Part shown: positions 37,147 through 45,489 of the stretch, piece after piece | Numbering within the stretch: the stretch's first letter is position 1 | Layout: the number at the start of each line of letters is the position of its first letter | Source: Pseudomonas fluorescens | Lineage (GTDB): Bacteria; Pseudomonadota; Gammaproteobacteria; Pseudomonadales; Pseudomonadaceae | Assembly (NCBI RefSeq): GCF_902498065.1 | Contig: NZ_CABVIR010000004.1 | Coordinates: 124,001 to 188,000, forward strand | Direction of reading: 5' to 3' | Length of the DNA stretch: 64,000 bases | Notes under the pieces: generated by a model | Databases searched by the model: none | What the model was told of the DNA's origin: nothing | Seen by the model: the letters and a program-made list of their open reading frames with translations, nothing else | Translations under genes and position numbers: made by a program

Positions 37147-37875
37147 TCAGGACTGGATGGGCGCCTCGTAATGCGGCACTGCAAAGCCGTAGACCGTCGC
37201 CGGTTGAAAACGCACCTGCGTGGCGGCGCCTTCGGGCACCTTGATGCTGATGTGCTCACCGGGCAGCACGTAGGTTTTCGGCAACATCGCGTTGCCCGCC
37301 GCCGGCAACAATTGCACTTCCTGGCCCAGACGGACCACGTAAGGCGTGTCGTTGCGCACGGTCAGTTGACCGTCCTTCAGCGACCATTTCAGGTCGGTCC
37401 ACGGCGTGCGATTGGGCGCCAGGCCTTTGGGGTGCAGGATCACCGGCAAATTCTGCCGCACGGTTACGCCGACTCGTGCCTGTCCGGCTTCGGCGGGGGT
37501 TTTGCCCTGGGGTATGCCTTCGAAGATCACCCGCTTCAAACGCTGGGTCAGCAAGGGTTTTTCCGATTGCAGAATGAACCGCACCAATTGGGTCTTGCCC
37601 GCTTCGACGCGTGCCAGCGGTGGCGTCACGAACACCAGCGATTCGCTGTCTTCTGCAATGTCTTCGAGGGTGACGTGCATCAACGCCAGGTTGGCATCGG
37701 TGTTGGTTACGGACACGGACGCTTCGCCGTCAGCCTCGTTGACGATGACCACCGAAGTGTTCGGCACCATGCCGTCGGCCTGGGCGTGTGCGGTCAGCAG
37801 CAGCGCAAATGCGCCGAGGCCGGAATGGAACAGATGACGGGTGACTTTGGAAAACATCGTCATGACGAGTCTCAT
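37147..37875 (-). CDS. Fimbrial periplasmic chaperone (PapD-like)
   Basis: A 242-residue periplasmic chaperone that folds subunits by donor-strand complementation. The signal peptide covers about 1-33. The two immunoglobulin-like domains are visible: TSVVIVNEADGEASVSVTNT and LVFVTPPLARVEAGKTQLVR in domain 1, with RVIFEGIPQG and VTVRQNLPVILHPKGL (G1 strand and the linker), then domain 2 ending with VYGFAVPHYEAP. Methionines at 37875, 37863 and 37857 all fit; 37863 has a weak GAG upstream. The arrangement subunits-chaperone-usher-adhesin is that of a complete chaperone-usher locus. Confidence 0.92.
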   Translation of the reverse strand: MRLVMTMFSKVTRHLFHSGLGAFALLLTAHAQADGMVPNTSVVIVNEADGEASVSVTNTDANLALMHVTLEDIAEDSESLVFVTPPLARVEAGKTQLVRFILQSEKPLLTQRLKRVIFEGIPQGKTPAEAGQARVGVTVRQNLPVILHPKGLAPNRTPWTDLKWSLKDGQLTVRNDTPYVVRLGQEVQLLPAAGNAMLPKTYVLPGEHISIKVPEGAATQVRFQPATVYGFAVPHYEAPIQS

Positions 37876-37914
37876 TGAATGTTCAAAAAAAATGGAACCG
37901 GCAACACCGGCCGA

Positions 37915-38535
37915 TCAGTAGTTCAGTTGCACGGTGACGTGCCCGTCGATGGGGATTTCATCGGTCAGCGGCAGGTCGTTGGCGCCAACGATGGTGGTAA
38001 ACGCCGTGAGCCGCGCACGCAAATCCTTGATGGCAATCGGTGTGCTCAGGTCGTTCAATGCCGCGAACGCGGTCTGGCCAGCGTGTCCCAGGTAGGAGGA
38101 CACTCGCCAGGTGGCACCGTCGTTGAGGGAAATGATGGATCTCACCGCAGCCCCATCGGCCACCGTATCGAACAGGCCCAGTGCAACGCTGCCCAGGTTC
38201 TGGTCGTCGTTGATGGTGCCCAGCCCGTGACTATTGGGGTGGATGGCGGAAGTGCCTTCGCGGTTGTCGATCGTCGTCAGGGTAAACGGCGTGGCGCCAC
38301 CGCAATTCACCTGCAGATACAGCGTGCTGTTTTCCAGGGCTGTGGGCTGGTCCGGTCTCAGGTTTTTCACCGTGACTTTACCGTGGTCGACGATGCCGCC
38401 GCCGGACAGGCTGGGTGTGCAGGCGCTGGGGGTGATCAGGCCGGTGACGCTCAGGTGGGTGCTGCTGGCGGCGAGGGCCACGGGGACGCAGGCGATCAGC
38501 AGTGGGGTCAATAGAGCGAGGGAGCATCTGTCCAT
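37915..38535 (-). CDS. DUF1120 fimbrial subunit upstream of the chaperone
   Basis: A 206-residue secreted subunit with signal peptide MDRCSLALLTPLLIACVPVA and the DUF1120 pattern THLSVTGLITPSACTPSL, GGGIVDHGKVTVKNL and LYLQVNCGGATPFTLTTIDN, ending in HVTVQLNY. It is the most diverged of the three subunits upstream of the chaperone, which it precedes by about 40 bases. Confidence 0.85.
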   Translation of the reverse strand: MDRCSLALLTPLLIACVPVALAASSTHLSVTGLITPSACTPSLSGGGIVDHGKVTVKNLRPDQPTALENSTLYLQVNCGGATPFTLTTIDNREGTSAIHPNSHGLGTINDDQNLGSVALGLFDTVADGAAVRSIISLNDGATWRVSSYLGHAGQTAFAALNDLSTPIAIKDLRARLTAFTTIVGANDLPLTDEIPIDGHVTVQLNY

Positions 38536-38601
38536 GATGGGTCGTCCTTTGAGTGAGCGGGTAACGCTGTGTTCCGGGCGTTACCCGTTGATGGCGGAGG
38601 G

Positions 38602-39231
38602 TTACAGGTACTCGATCTGTAGGGTTGCAGAGCCGTCGAGTGCGATTTCGTCGGTCAGGGTCAGGCTGTTGGCGGGGGCGATGGAGGTGTTTAGCCACAT
38701 GTCCACTGTGACGTTTTCAACGAACTCAGGTGTCCAGGTGCCACTGATCCGGTTGCCAAACGCGATCCAGTCGTTCGGTAGCTTCGCTTCGTCATCGGCA
38801 AGCCCTGTCCAGGTGGCGCCCTCGTTCCTTGAATACCCAACGCTCACCGGAACGTTTGCGACCGGGTTTTTGAAACCCAACTGGTAGTAGCCCAGTTTTT
38901 CAGTTCCATTGATCAGGCCCAACCCCATCTCGCTACCCAGACTTGCTGTGCCTGCCTGGTTGTCGAGAGTACTGATCGCAAACTGCGCTGATGCATCGCA
39001 GTTCACTGTGAGCTGAATGGTTTTGATGTCGAGTGGGGTGTGAGCAGTTTCACGCAGGTCTTTCGCGGAGATTTTTCCGTAATCAATGACACCACCGTTG
39101 GCGAGAGTCGGTTCACAGGCCACCGGAGTAATGATGCCCGTCACCGTCAGGTCAGTACTGGACGCCGCGAACGCCGACGATGCACCGGTCAGCAGCAAGG
39201 CAGCGGTCAAAAGGGATAAACGCTTGTTCAT
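38602..39231 (-). CDS. DUF1120 fimbrial subunit, duplicate of the next upstream gene
   Basis: A 209-residue secreted subunit. The signal peptide MNKRLSLLTAALLLTGASSA is one residue different from that of the 39561-40199 gene, and the end is shared too (NSLTLTDEIALDGSATLQIE). DUF1120 pattern: GGVIDYGKISAKDL and IQLTVNCDASAQFAISTLDN. Its upstream region is also duplicated. A second gene of a recent tandem pair, probably a major pilin variant. Confidence 0.86.
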   Translation of the reverse strand: MNKRLSLLTAALLLTGASSAFAASSTDLTVTGIITPVACEPTLANGGVIDYGKISAKDLRETAHTPLDIKTIQLTVNCDASAQFAISTLDNQAGTASLGSEMGLGLINGTEKLGYYQLGFKNPVANVPVSVGYSRNEGATWTGLADDEAKLPNDWIAFGNRISGTWTPEFVENVTVDMWLNTSIAPANSLTLTDEIALDGSATLQIEYL

Positions 39232-39365
39232 GTATGGCTCTTCGTTGATGAAAGACTGTTGGGAGTTGCCCTATACGGACAGGGCGCAATCTATCGGTCG
39301 AGGTCGCCAGGCGGAATGCAACTAATACGAAAAACGGCACCGCGGTGTATGAACGTATGTTGCGG
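39232..39365. repeat. Duplicated pilin leader and promoter region, copy 1
   Basis: About 130 bases upstream of the 39231 start match the bases upstream of the 40199 start, including the block GGAATGCAACTAATACGAAA and the stretch AGGGCGCAATCTATCGG. This implies both pilin genes have their own promoter. The rest of the gap, to 39560, holds no gene; I see no clear -10/-35 pair. Confidence 0.75.
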
Positions 39366-39560
39366 GTTGTCCCGGGTGGTTTTTGTGGGATTTTGATGTG
39401 GGGTGAATGGCCCTGCAGGCGTAGGGCATTTCTTTTGGTTTTGTAGGCGTAAGTTGCAGATCCGTTGCGCGTTGCGCGAGGAGGGAGGTCGTTATTGACA
39501 GGCGTACCGGGAGAGCGGGCAACGCGAGATGTCAGGCGTTGCCGGTCAGAGGATGGCGGG

Positions 39561-40199
39561 TTACAGGTACTCGATCTGCAGTGTTGCGGAACCGTCCAGT
39601 TTTACTTCGTCGGTCAGAGTCAGAGTGTTGGCAGGGGCGATCAAGGCAGTGGCCACAATATCCACCGTCACGGCGCGAAGGAAGTCAGGTGCATAACCAC
39701 TACCGGTAGCGTTGCCAAACGCAACCCAATAGGTCCGTGGAATAAAATCTTCTTCTGGATAAACCCGCCAGCTTTTTCCCTCGTCATGCGACGACAGTAG
39801 TTGCACTGCGAGATCAGCGACCGGCTTTTTGAAACTCAGGTAGTAGTCGCCCAGCCTTTCATTTCCGTTGATCAGTCCCAGACCGAAGTTCTGCACGCCA
39901 CCAATCAGGCTTGCTGTGTTCTTTCGGTTGTCTGCGAGGCTGATCGCAAACTGCTCGGCTGCATCGCAGTTAACCGTCAGTTGAATGGTCTGTTCGCCGA
40001 GTGGCGTGTAGACGATCTGATTCAGATCTTTCGCGGATCTTTTCCCGTAATCGAAGATACCGCCATTGGTCAGGCTCGGGGTGCAAGCGGCCGGTGTGAT
40101 GATGCCCGTTACCGTCAGGTCAGTGCTCGACGCCGCGAATGCCGACGATGCGCCTGCCAGAAGTAAAGCTGCCGTCAGCAGCGATAGACGTTTGTTCAT
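39561..40199 (-). CDS. DUF1120 fimbrial subunit, first gene of the cluster
   Basis: A 212-residue secreted subunit starting at the ATG at 40199; the open frame extends to 40289 but the added residues precede the signal peptide MNKRLSLLTAALLLAGASSA and lie in the duplicated leader. DUF1120 pattern: TDLTVTGIITPAACTPSL, GGIFDYGKRSAKDL and IQLTVNCDAAEQFAISLADN, ending SATLQIEYL. As the promoter-proximal gene it is the likely major pilin. It is separated from the next subunit by 329 bases, so the two may be separately transcribed. Confidence 0.86.
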   Translation of the reverse strand: MNKRLSLLTAALLLAGASSAFAASSTDLTVTGIITPAACTPSLTNGGIFDYGKRSAKDLNQIVYTPLGEQTIQLTVNCDAAEQFAISLADNRKNTASLIGGVQNFGLGLINGNERLGDYYLSFKKPVADLAVQLLSSHDEGKSWRVYPEEDFIPRTYWVAFGNATGSGYAPDFLRAVTVDIVATALIAPANTLTLTDEVKLDGSATLQIEYL

Positions 40200-40333
40200 G
40201 TGTCGGGTCTTCCTTGATGAAGGACTGCTGGAATTGCCCTGTGCGGGCAGGGCGCAATCTATCGGCCGAGGGGTGCAGGCGGAATGCAACTAATACGAAA
40301 ACGGCGAGCCTGGTGTATGTAAGCGTGTTGCGG
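40200..40333. repeat. Duplicated pilin leader and promoter region, copy 2
   Basis: Partner of 39232-39365, upstream of the first pilin gene. The gap continues to 40550 between the divergent pilin and response-regulator genes; its remaining 217 bases are more AT-rich than the surroundings and must hold the regulator promoter, but no gene is seen. Confidence 0.75.
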
Positions 40334-40550
40334 GCTGCGATCGTCTTTCTGCGTCGCGATGTTTGTAGTCCTTCTGTGTGGCCGATGTAGCTTGTAAATG
40401 TAGGGCGGTTCTTTTTGTTTTATAGGAGAAAGAACAGGCCCCCGATTACATTGGGTGAGGTGGTTTTACGCTCGGGAAAGGGCGTTGTGGTAGGACCCGG
40501 ACGGCGCTATTTTTCGCGCATTCCAGTCACCAAACAGGATAAATCCGACA

Positions 40551-41183
40551 ATGCGCGTAATCATTGCTGACGACCATCCGGTCGTTCGTATCGGCATGCG
40601 AATGCTCGTCGATCTGAACCGGACATGTGTGGTGGTAGGGGAGGCGGAGGGCCCCGACAGTCTGTTGAGTCTGCTGTACACGACGCCTTGTGATCTGTTG
40701 ATCACCGACTTCTGCATGCCGGGCAACCTGCAGGCCGACGGGCTGAAAATGCTGAGCCGGGTGCGACGCAGCTACCCGACGATGCCGATCATTCTGGTCA
40801 CGATGTTTGCCAACGTCACCACACTGCGGGCGGCGTTCGCACTCGGCGTGGTGGCGATCATCGACAAAAGCGCGTCGGCCAAGGAACTGCCCCTGGCGAT
40901 CAAATCAGTGGGTGAAGGTCGCGGTTATATCAGCGAGTCGTTGCGCACTGCGATGCTTCAGGCAGACGCGCGCGGTCAGTCGAGTTCCGCTGTGCTTTCC
41001 GCTAAAGAGCACGAAGTGGTCAGAATGCTCGCCAGTGGCATGACCGTCAGTGAAATCGCCGGCTACTTCAAACGCAGCGTTTCCACCATCAGCAAACAGA
41101 AAAGCATGGCCATGCAGCGGCTGGGCATTTCCACGGATGTGGACCTGTTTGCCTATGCCCGCGAGAGTGGCATGGTGCATTAG
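40551..41183 (+). CDS. Orphan RcsB-like NarL/FixJ response regulator
   Basis: A 210-residue regulator with a receiver domain (acidic pair in VIIADDHPVVRIG, phosphoacceptor Asp53 in LLITDFCMPG, conserved Lys in AIIDKSAS) and a C-terminal LuxR-type helix-turn-helix (LSAKEHEVVRMLASGMTVSE, then YFKRSVSTISKQKSMAMQRL). The recognition helix region TISKQKSMAM is very close to that of RcsB. No kinase is adjacent. It is divergent from the fimbrial cluster, with a shared 351-base promoter gap, so it probably controls fimbriation in the manner of RcsB/BvgA-type regulators of other pili. Confidence 0.9.
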   Translation: MRVIIADDHPVVRIGMRMLVDLNRTCVVVGEAEGPDSLLSLLYTTPCDLLITDFCMPGNLQADGLKMLSRVRRSYPTMPIILVTMFANVTTLRAAFALGVVAIIDKSASAKELPLAIKSVGEGRGYISESLRTAMLQADARGQSSSAVLSAKEHEVVRMLASGMTVSEIAGYFKRSVSTISKQKSMAMQRLGISTDVDLFAYARESGMVH

Positions 41184-41297
41184 GCTTGGGCACACCAGAG
41201 GGTATTTGCGCCACGAATGCCGGTAGTGTTCCGGCCATTAGTTGACTATCGTGCAGGCAATTCTACGAAGCCCGTTTTCAAACCAGGGAGCCTATCC

Positions 41298-41768
41298 ATG
41301 AGTGATGCCCACAACGCCTTGATTACCCGGTTCTACGAAGCCTTCCAGCGTCTGGATGCCGAGGCCATGAGCGCCTGCTACACCGACGACGTGGTGTTCA
41401 GTGATCCGGCATTTGGCGAATTGCGCGGGCGCGACGCGGGCGACATGTGGCGCATGCTCACCACCCGGGCCAAGGACTTTTCCCTGACCTTCGATAACGT
41501 GCGCAGCGATGAACGCAGCGGCGGCGCGCATTGGGTGGCGACGTACCTGTTCAGCCAGACCGGCAATACCGTGATCAACGACATTCAGGCCCGTTTTGTC
41601 TTTCGCGATGGCAAGATCTGCGAGCATCACGACAGTTTTGATCTGTGGACCTGGTCGCGTCAGGCACTGGGGTTCAAGGGCCTGCTGCTGGGCTGGACGC
41701 CTTTGGTGAGAAACGCCGTTCGCGCTCAGGCCTTGAAGGGGCTGAAGGCATTTCAGGCCAGTCGCTGA
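41298..41768 (+). CDS. NTF2-fold (SnoaL-like) protein
   Basis: A 156-residue cytoplasmic protein of the nuclear-transport-factor-2 / SnoaL-like superfamily: [20 protein letters not shown], then [20 protein letters not shown] and the sheet [20 protein letters not shown] with [20 protein letters not shown]. Such proteins are small isomerases, hydrolases or ligand binders; no reaction can be named. The ATG at 41298 is preceded by GGGAG; the frame is open from 41217 without features. It may be co-transcribed with the GIY-YIG gene 40 bases downstream. Confidence 0.82.
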   Translation: MSDAHNALITRFYEAFQRLDAEAMSACYTDDVVFSDPAFGELRGRDAGDMWRMLTTRAKDFSLTFDNVRSDERSGGAHWVATYLFSQTGNTVINDIQARFVFRDGKICEHHDSFDLWTWSRQALGFKGLLLGWTPLVRNAVRAQALKGLKAFQASR

Positions 41769-41808
41769 TAAGATCGCGGCTTGTTTCCTTTCAAGCCTTG
41801 ATCGTCAC

Positions 41809-42129
41809 GTGAACACGCCGAGCGAACCCGCCGCCAATGCCGCCGAACCGACGCTGCCGGTCAGCAAGCCCTGGTTCGTCTACCTCGTTCGCGCGGCCAA
41901 CGGTTCGCTCTACTGCGGGATCAGCGACGATCCCGTCCGCCGCTTCGCCACTCATCAGAGCGGTAAAGGCGCGCGCTTCTTTCTCTCCAGTCCGGCTGTT
42001 GCGTTGGTCTATACCGAAGTCTGTCGCGATAAAAGCGAAGCGCTGCGCCAGGAACGGCTGATCAAAAAACTCAAGAAAAGCGCCAAGGAGTGCCTGGTGG
42101 CGACGTTTGCGGCCGCCTTATCAATCTGA
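41809..42129 (+). CDS. GIY-YIG domain protein (UPF0213/YhbQ type)
   Basis: A 106-residue protein whose core is a single GIY-YIG nuclease fold: [20 protein letters not shown] supplies the two halves (VYLVR and YCGI), followed by the catalytic-type Arg in [16 protein letters not shown] and the Glu in [14 protein letters not shown]. Proteins of this size (YhbQ/UPF0213) are linked to DNA repair or have weak nuclease activity. It starts with GTG at 41809 and has no extra domain. Confidence 0.85.
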   Translation: MNTPSEPAANAAEPTLPVSKPWFVYLVRAANGSLYCGISDDPVRRFATHQSGKGARFFLSSPAVALVYTEVCRDKSEALRQERLIKKLKKSAKECLVATFAAALSI

Positions 42130-42217
42130 CTGATAAGTTCCCATCAGGCGGATGGGTGGGAGGCTCGCGCAATGCGCGCTAAGCTGCGGATTCCCTATCC
42201 GTGCGGCGGAGCCGAGC

Positions 42218-43153
42218 ATGTCCGAGTTGATTCTTCATCATTACCCGACGTCCCCTTTCGCCGAAAAGGCCCGCCTGCTGCTGGGCTTCAAGGGGCTGTC
42301 CTGGCGCTCGGTAAAAATTTCGCCGGTGATGCCAAAGCCTGATCTGACGGCCCTGACTGGCGGCTATCGCAAGACCCCGGTGTTGCAGATAGGCGCTGAT
42401 ATTTATTGCGACACTTCGCTGATCGCCCGTCGACTGGAGCAGGAAAAAGCCTTGCCGGCGTTCTTCCCGGAAGGTCAGGAAATGATCACTGCAACCTTCG
42501 CCGCGTGGGCGGACTCGGTGGTGTTCCAGCATGCGGTCAGCCTGGTGTTTCAGCCGGAATCGATCGCTGTGCGCTTCGGCGCTATGCCGCCAGAAGCGAT
42601 CAAGGCGTTCCTGGCCGATCGCGCCGGGTTGTTCAGTGGCGGCAGCGCTACCCGGTTGTCCGCCGAGCAAGCCCGGCATCAATGGCCGACGATCATGGGG
42701 CGCCTGGAGCAGCAGCTTCAGCGCGAGCAGGGCGACTTCCTGTTCGGCGAACCGTCGATTGCCGACTTTGCCCTGGCGCACTGCCTGTGGTTCCTCAAGG
42801 CTACGCCGGTGACTGCACCGTTGGTCGATGCCTATCCGGCGGTTTCTGCGTGGTTCGGGCGGGTGATGGGCTTCGGTCATGGCGCGTCCAGCGAGATGAC
42901 GTCCGAAGAGGCGTTGGAAGTGGCGCGCAAGGCGACACCGGCCGCGTTGCCGGATGAGCAGTCCGACGAGCCTAACGGGTTTGAGTTGGGTCAGCAGGTG
43001 GTCATCGCGGCGACCGATTACGGTGTTGATCCGGTGGCCGGGGAGTTGCTGTTTGCCGGGCGGGAGGAATTGATTCTGCGCCGCGAAGACGAACGTGGCG
43101 GTGTGGTGCATGTGCACTTTCCGCGGTTTGGTTTTCGCATCGAAAAACAGTAA
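42218..43153 (+). CDS. Glutathione S-transferase-like protein with C-terminal extension
   Basis: A 311-residue protein. The N-terminal thioredoxin-like domain (ILHHYPTSPFAEKARLLLGF and YRKTPVLQIGADIYCDTSLI) and a helical GST C-terminal domain (FGEPSIADFALAHCLWFLKA) cover about 1-230. The remaining 80 residues form an extra beta-rich segment (PNGFELGQQVVIAATDYGVD, then HVHFPRFGFR) not found in ordinary GSTs. The start is the ATG at 42218; the frame is open from 42152. The substrate is unknown. Confidence 0.88.
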   Translation: MSELILHHYPTSPFAEKARLLLGFKGLSWRSVKISPVMPKPDLTALTGGYRKTPVLQIGADIYCDTSLIARRLEQEKALPAFFPEGQEMITATFAAWADSVVFQHAVSLVFQPESIAVRFGAMPPEAIKAFLADRAGLFSGGSATRLSAEQARHQWPTIMGRLEQQLQREQGDFLFGEPSIADFALAHCLWFLKATPVTAPLVDAYPAVSAWFGRVMGFGHGASSEMTSEEALEVARKATPAALPDEQSDEPNGFELGQQVVIAATDYGVDPVAGELLFAGREELILRREDERGGVVHVHFPRFGFRIEKQ

Positions 43154-43180
43154 GCGCGGATTACTGGTCATGCACCGACC

Positions 43181-43208
43181 TGCAGGCGCTGGCAAGCCAG
43201 CGCCTGCA
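43181..43208. terminator. 13-base perfect hairpin between convergent genes
   Basis: TGCAGGCGCTGGC and its exact complement are separated by two bases. It lies between the stops of the GST-like gene and the convergent glutaredoxin gene. There is no T run, so a two-way pausing element or REP-type remnant is as likely as a true terminator. Confidence 0.55.
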
Positions 43209-43231
43209 AAGGATTGTGTCGTGCTGGAGAG

Positions 43232-43582
43232 TTACTTCAGGGCCGCAAGAATGGCATCCGGGTCATACCCACGAATCAGCGTCCCGTTGACATCGATGAT
43301 CGGAATCCCGCCGCCACCCAACGCCTCGTAGGCCTTGCGCGCCTCGGCGTCCTTCTCGATATCGAATGCTTTGTACGGAATGCCTTTCTGATCGAGAAAG
43401 CGCCGGGTCAGTTTGCAGTAACCACACCATTCAGTGGCGTAGAGCACGACGTTGGCCTTGGCCTGGGTCTGTTCGGACACCACCTGCGAAGGATTGAACA
43501 CCCGCTCGATCTTGCCCCAGTTCTGATAAACCACGACCACCAGCAGGATCAGCAGGCATTTCTTCAGCACGCCGCCAAGCAT
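43232..43582 (-). CDS. Membrane-anchored glutaredoxin-family protein
   Basis: A 116-residue protein with an N-terminal membrane anchor (LLILLVVVVYQNW) followed by a glutaredoxin fold. The active site is WCGYC with both cysteines (YATEWCGYCKLTRRFLDQ). The glutathione-site region is GGGGIPIIDVNGTLIRGYD, with the cis-proline. Topology puts the thiol domain either in the periplasm or on the inner face; the N-terminal basic residues (LKK) before the anchor favour the periplasm. The ATG shares one base with the yejK stop (TGATG), so the two are translationally coupled. Confidence 0.86.
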   Translation of the reverse strand: MLGGVLKKCLLILLVVVVYQNWGKIERVFNPSQVVSEQTQAKANVVLYATEWCGYCKLTRRFLDQKGIPYKAFDIEKDAEARKAYEALGGGGIPIIDVNGTLIRGYDPDAILAALK

Positions 43583-44586
43583 CAGTTGCGTCGCTTGAGC
43601 TGGTCAGTCAGCTGAGTCGGCAGGCCTTTGATGATCAGCGTGCCGGCTTCTTCGTCGTACTCGATCTTCGAGCCCAGCAGATGCGCTTCGAAGCTGATCG
43701 ACAGACCTTCGGCGCGACCGGTGAAGCGACGGAACTGGTTCAGGGTGCGTTTGTCCGCCGGAATCTCCGGCGACAGGCCGTAGTCCTTGTTGCGGATGTG
43801 ATCGTAGAAGGCTTTCGGGCGTTCTTCGTCAATCAGCCCGGAGAGTTCTTCCAGGCCCATGGGCTCGCCCATTTTTGCCTGGCTGCTGGCGTAATCCACC
43901 AGGGTCTTGGTTTTTTCGCGGGCGGACTCTTCCGGCAGGTCTTCGCTTTCCACGAAATCGCTGAACGCCTTGAGCAGCGTGCGGGTTTCGCCGGGACCGT
44001 CGACCCCTTCCTGGCAGCCGATGAAGTCGCGGAAATACTCCGAAACCTTTTTGCCGTTCTTGCCTTTGATGAACGAAATGTACTGCTTGGACTGTTTGTT
44101 GTTCTGCCACTCCGAGACGTTGATCCGCGCCGCGAGGTGCAACTGGCCAAGGTCGAGGTGGCGGGACGGGGTCACGTCCAGCTCATCGGTCACTGCAACG
44201 CCTTCACTGTGGTGCAACAGGGCGATCGCCAGGTAATCGGTCATGCCCTGCTGGTAATGCGCAAACAGCACGTGGCCGCCCACCGAGAGGTTCGACTCTT
44301 CCATCAGCTTTTGCAGGTGCTCCACCGCCACACGACTGAACGCCGTGAAATCCTTGCCGCCGTCGAGGTATTCCTTCAGCCAGCCGCTGAACGGATGCGC
44401 CCCGGACTCGGCATGGAAGAAACCCCAGGCCTTGCCTTGTTTGGCGTTGTAGCTCTCGTTGAGGTCGGCAAGCATGTTCTCGATGGCGCCGGACTCGGCC
44501 AGTTCCGAGTCACGAGCGTGGAGAACTGCGGGTGTGCCATCGGGTTTTTTGTCGATCAGGTGGACGATGCAATGACGGATCGGCAT
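43582..44586 (-). CDS. yejK: Nucleoid-associated protein YejK/NdpA
   Basis: A 334-residue nucleoid-associated protein of the YejK/NdpA (37-kDa) family. It begins [20 protein letters not shown] and contains the family stretches [40 protein letters not shown] and [20 protein letters not shown]. The start is the ATG at 44586, with GAGAAG upstream; the frame is open to 44694. It is divergent from hupN, another nucleoid protein, as in P. putida. Confidence 0.93.
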   Translation of the reverse strand: MPIRHCIVHLIDKKPDGTPAVLHARDSELAESGAIENMLADLNESYNAKQGKAWGFFHAESGAHPFSGWLKEYLDGGKDFTAFSRVAVEHLQKLMEESNLSVGGHVLFAHYQQGMTDYLAIALLHHSEGVAVTDELDVTPSRHLDLGQLHLAARINVSEWQNNKQSKQYISFIKGKNGKKVSEYFRDFIGCQEGVDGPGETRTLLKAFSDFVESEDLPEESAREKTKTLVDYASSQAKMGEPMGLEELSGLIDEERPKAFYDHIRNKDYGLSPEIPADKRTLNQFRRFTGRAEGLSISFEAHLLGSKIEYDEEAGTLIIKGLPTQLTDQLKRRN

Positions 44587-44994
44587 GGGCTTCTCGGCTG
44601 TTTGAAGCGGCTGGTTGGAGAGAGCAGGGCACAGGCTCCCGAAAAAGTGCCAAGTGTACCGCAACCACTGGTTTTGGCGCGGTGCGAAGGGCAATTCGTA
44701 GCCGTGCGATGGCGCTTATGCAATTTTTTCCGGTTTTAGAGCAATAAAGCTGACCAAATGGCTAGCTAGAGGCGGATATTTCCCCGTCTCTGTGCTAGTT
44801 TTGCCCGGTCTTGCGCGAAGTCACTGCGTTAAGCGTGCATTCAGCATTTGTCAGGTCGAACCAAACCCTGATTTCGGTATCTATAACCCCGATCCCGTGG
44901 TTATTGGCCGAGGGTGCCAGATCCAGAAGATCGGGCTCGATGGCTGACACTGCACTCTGCAATCCATATGAATTTGATAGGGAAGGAACACTAC
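44587..44994. other. Divergent intergenic region between yejK and hupN
   Basis: 408 bases with no supportable gene. It must carry the promoters of both nucleoid-protein genes. I see no strong -10/-35 pair. A TATAAC hexamer near 44882 is the best -10 candidate for hupN but lacks a partner. Confidence 0.5.
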
Positions 44995-45276
44995 ATGGCT
45001 CTTACTAAAGACCAACTGATCGCCGACATCGCTGAAGCTATCGACGCGCCAAAAACCACCGCGCGTAATGCTCTGGACCAACTGGGCCAAATCGTTGCCG
45101 ATCAGCTGGAAAACGGCGGCGAAATCACTCTGCCAGGTATCGGCAAACTGAAAGTGACTGAGCGTCCTGCCCGTACCGGCCGTAACCCTTCGACTGGCGC
45201 TGCCATCGAAATCGCTGCCAAGAAAGTTATCAAGCTGGTTGTGGCCAAAGGCCTGACCGACGCTGTTAACAAGTAA
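44995..45276 (+). CDS. hupN: HU-family DNA-binding protein HupN
   Basis: A 93-residue HU/IHF-type histone-like protein that bends and compacts DNA as a dimer. It shows the dimer helices ALTKDQLIADIAEAIDAPK, the core GEITLPGIGKLKVTERPART and the DNA-binding arm GRNPSTGAAIEI. The sequence and its place between yejK and rlmF/valS fit the third HU gene (hupN) of P. putida rather than hupA or hupB. AAGGA precedes the ATG at 44995; the frame is open from 44914. A strong terminator follows. Confidence 0.85.
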   Translation: MALTKDQLIADIAEAIDAPKTTARNALDQLGQIVADQLENGGEITLPGIGKLKVTERPARTGRNPSTGAAIEIAAKKVIKLVVAKGLTDAVNK

Positions 45277-45284
45277 GACGCAGT

Positions 45285-45328
45285 AAAAAAAAAGCCGTGC
45301 TCCGGAGCGATCCGGGCACGGCTTTTTT
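45285..45328 (+). terminator. Terminator after hupN
   Basis: AAGCCGTGC (about 45292-45300) pairs with GCACGGCTT and is followed by six T. The inner bases (TCCGGA, TCCGG) extend the fold. A run of nine A on the 5' side makes it potentially bidirectional. Confidence 0.9.
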
Positions 45329-45358
45329 GTGTCCTGGATATTTTCGGACACTGCGAAT

Positions 45359-45453
45359 CCTGTGGGAGCGGGCTTGCCCGCGATGGCGGTGTATCAGTCA
45401 CATCAATGCTGGATCAGAGGGCCTAATCGCGGGCAAGCCCGCTCCCACAGGAT
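45359..45453. repeat. REP pair (REPIN)
   Basis: GGGAGCGGGCTTGCCCGCGA (from about 45364) and TCGCGGGCAAGCCCGCTCCC (from about 45427) form near-perfect facing cores. It lies between the hupN terminator and the 3' end of rlmF. Confidence 0.88.
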
Positions 45454-45489
45454 ATTTGTAGCGCTCGGAGAGGCGAGGCCAACCTTTAC

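Noticed and set aside
30548..40289. Fimbrial cluster as a genomic island with integrase and attachment sites
   Set aside because: No integrase, tRNA end or flanking direct repeat was found; the cluster directly abuts the upstream transporter stop. Horizontal origin remains possible but is not shown by the sequence.
44587..44994. Search for a tRNA or small RNA gene in the yejK-hupN gap
   Set aside because: No cloverleaf, no terminator inside the gap and no promoter pair; only the flanking promoters are expected.
45359..45453. Repeats considered as a possible CRISPR array
   Set aside because: Repeats in the window are facing REP pairs scattered singly, not regular direct repeats with spacers, and no cas gene is present.
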